Source of the DNA: Isochrysis galbana | Lineage: Eukaryota > Haptophyta > Isochrysidales > Isochrysidaceae | DNA length: 64,000 nucleotides | Reading direction: 5' to 3' | NCBI GenBank assembly: GCA_018136815.1 | Contig: CM030945.1 | Span: forward strand, 718,605 to 782,604 | In this document: in pieces, positions 62,455-64,000 of the stretch | How the letters are laid out: each line of letters starts with the position of its first letter | Position numbering within the stretch: position 1 is the stretch's first letter | Program-made: the position numbers and the translations under genes | Notes under the pieces: model-generated | Seen by the model: the letters and a program-made list of their open reading frames with translations, nothing else | The model's database searches: none | Told to the model about the DNA's origin: nothing

Positions 62455-64000
62455 ATGCGCCTTCCGTCTCTCGCGCTGCTGGTGCTGCTGTCCTCTCTCG
62501 CTGGCGCGCACGCGCTGGCGGGCTTGAGCCGGCGCGCGGTGCGTACCGGACCGGCCCGCGTGCGCCCCGCCCTCTGCACCGCGCCCCAGCCCGCGCCCCA
62601 GCCCGCACCCCAGCCAGAGAGGGGCGTGCCCTCGGCCCCGCCCTCTCCTCCGTGGCCAGAGCAGCTCCAGCTCTTCTGGCGGCTGGCGACGCCATACTTT
62701 CGGCAGGAGGAGGGGGCCAAGATCGGGTTCATCCTCCTCCTTGCGCTCACACTGCTCAATTCCGGCGTCTCCGTCCTGTTCTCTTACACGTCGAGGGACT
62801 TTTGGACGGCGCTCTCATCGAGGGATGCAGACCAGTTCTACATGCTCACGCTCCGCTTCGCGGGCGCGCTCGCTCTTGCCACGCCAGTCTCCGTCCTGTA
62901 CAAATATCAGCGCGGCCGGGTCGCCGTCTCATGGCGCGAGTGGATGACGACGCGGCTCACCGAGATGTATTACGACAACGAGGCCTACTACCGACTCGAG
63001 CTAGGTGGTGGGGTGACGGCCCAGCCCAGCACCAATTCCACGATTGTCGGCAGCGGCAATGGCTCGATCAAGACGAGCGGCGCCACCGAGATCGAAGGTG
63101 GCATAGCTGCTGCCGCAGGAACCATGACGGTCGACAACCCCGATCAGCGGATCGCCGAGGATGCGCGCGCCTTCACACGCGTCTCCCTCGACTTCGGCAT
63201 CACGTTGCTTACGTCCGCCATCGACCTCGTCTCCTTCTCCACGATTCTCTGGTGAGCTTGAATTCGACGTGACGTCAAGCCCCTCTTCAGCACGTGCCAC
63301 GACAGGCGCCTGTGTGGAGCGCCCTGACACTGCGCGTAGCAGCGATTGCATATGGTGCGCCATTCTCACCTCGACGAGGCTCCCATCCTCAGGTCCATCT
63401 ATCCCGACCTTTTCTATGCCATTCTCGGGTACGCGGGCTTTGGCTCCGTGACCACCGTCGCGCTAGGTAGGCCGTTGGTCCGGATCAATGCGAACCAGCT
63501 GCTGCGTGAGGCCGACTTCCGATACGCATTGGTCCGCGTCCGGGAGAATGCTGAGTCCATCGCCTTTTACGGCGGCGAAGCGCAGGAAGCTGCCGAGGTA
63601 AGGATGCAACGGGGTGGGGCCCTGTATCAGCTTCGGCCTTTGCGGTGTGCGAGCACAGCGTGCAGCAGCCATCGCCGCACGCTGTGCCCACTCGCAAACT
63701 GGAGCCCGATCCCATGCCCACCGTCGGTTCACCTCGTCCATCGTGCGTGTTGTCCTCCACCCCTTATAGGTGCAAGCGCGCCTCGGCCGCCTCATCAACA
63801 ACACACGGACGCTTCTCGCCTCCCAGCGGAACCTCGAATTCTTCATCACTGGCTATCGCTATCTCGTGCAAATATTGCCCATTCTGGTGGTCGCGCCGCT
63901 GTACTTCGCTGGCCAAGTCGAGCTCGGGGTCATTTCTCAATCTAGTGGAGCCTTCAACCATGTGAGTGAGGCCCAGCTCCTTCTCATCCTTATGGCTTAG
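62455..64000 (+). CDS. ABCD/SbmA-YddA-like ABC half transporter, N-terminal part (runs off right edge)
   Basis: Exons 62455-63251, 63393-63597 and 63770-63961 give 398 residues; a GT donor follows at 63962. The N-terminus MRLPSLALLVLLSSLAGAHA is a clear signal peptide, followed by an Arg/Ala/Pro-rich stretch (LSRRAVRTGPARVRPAL) like the bipartite plastid presequence of algae with secondary plastids. The membrane domain is of the ABC_membrane_2 type: LQLFWRLATPYFRQEEGAKI, SYTSRDFWTALSSRD, DNPDQRIAEDARAFTR, ANQLLREADFRYALVRVREN, ESIAFYGGEAQE. The closest groups are plastid ABCD2-like and bacterial YddA/SbmA-like transporters of acyl or peptide substrates. The nucleotide-binding domain lies beyond the window. 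A Gly/Ser/Thr-rich insert (about residues 185-220) interrupts the loop before DNPDQRI. Confidence 0.85.

Overview
The window is nuclear DNA of a GC-rich, intron-rich single-celled eukaryote, most likely a flagellated microalga of the haptophyte or stramenopile kind. The grounds are: spliced genes with GT-AG and many GC-AG introns, a flagellar dynein-regulatory-complex gene (DRC2), an animal/plant-type fused proline enzyme (P5CS), an ABC transporter with an N-terminal presequence of the type seen in algae with secondary plastids, and a dense load of retroelements and small inverted-repeat elements. The exact lineage cannot be fixed from this sequence alone.

Layout. (1) About 95-19,900, minus strand: one very large gene of at least 41 exons that continues past the left edge. 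It encodes a DUF3638/DUF3645 protein with a concanavalin-A-like domain, a nucleoredoxin-like thioredoxin domain, a RING-like segment, a P-loop ATPase core and a second thioredoxin-like domain. (2) About 19,950-29,700: gene-poor, with CT/GA tracts, tandem repeats, a retroelement insertion with a perfect 17-bp target duplication, nested inverted-repeat elements, and one unidentified possible gene near 24 kb. (3) 30,285-35,180, plus: a seven-transmembrane receptor-like protein fused to an inositol-polyphosphate 4-phosphatase-like domain. (4) 35.8-38.6 kb: a nest of retroelement fossils next to a temptin-like/cytochrome b561 gene that looks frameshifted. (5) 38,771-41,002, minus: DRC2. (6) 41.8-45.3 kb: a pogo/Tigger-like transposase remnant, a retroelement copy, a dispersed repeat and a GA/CT satellite. 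(7) 45,550-48,522, plus: P5CS. (8) 49.2-52.4 kb: a LINE reverse transcriptase fragment and an oppositely oriented element carrying a 609-codon CCCH zinc-finger ORF. (9) 54,252-61,279, minus, and 62,455 to the right edge, plus: two head-to-head ABC transporter genes, a full-length ABCC/MRP and a partial ABCD/SbmA-like half transporter, sharing a 1.2-kb purine-rich spacer.

The host genes do not form one pathway. The strongest novelty candidates are the 7TM-phosphatase fusion; a retroelement family whose copies all begin with a short palindromic hairpin followed by an ATG at base 26 or 27; and the helicase-like motif set of the DUF3638 protein between two thioredoxin folds. Splice sites for ABCC, P5CS and DRC2 were worked out by hand; in each case the joined exons total a multiple of three.
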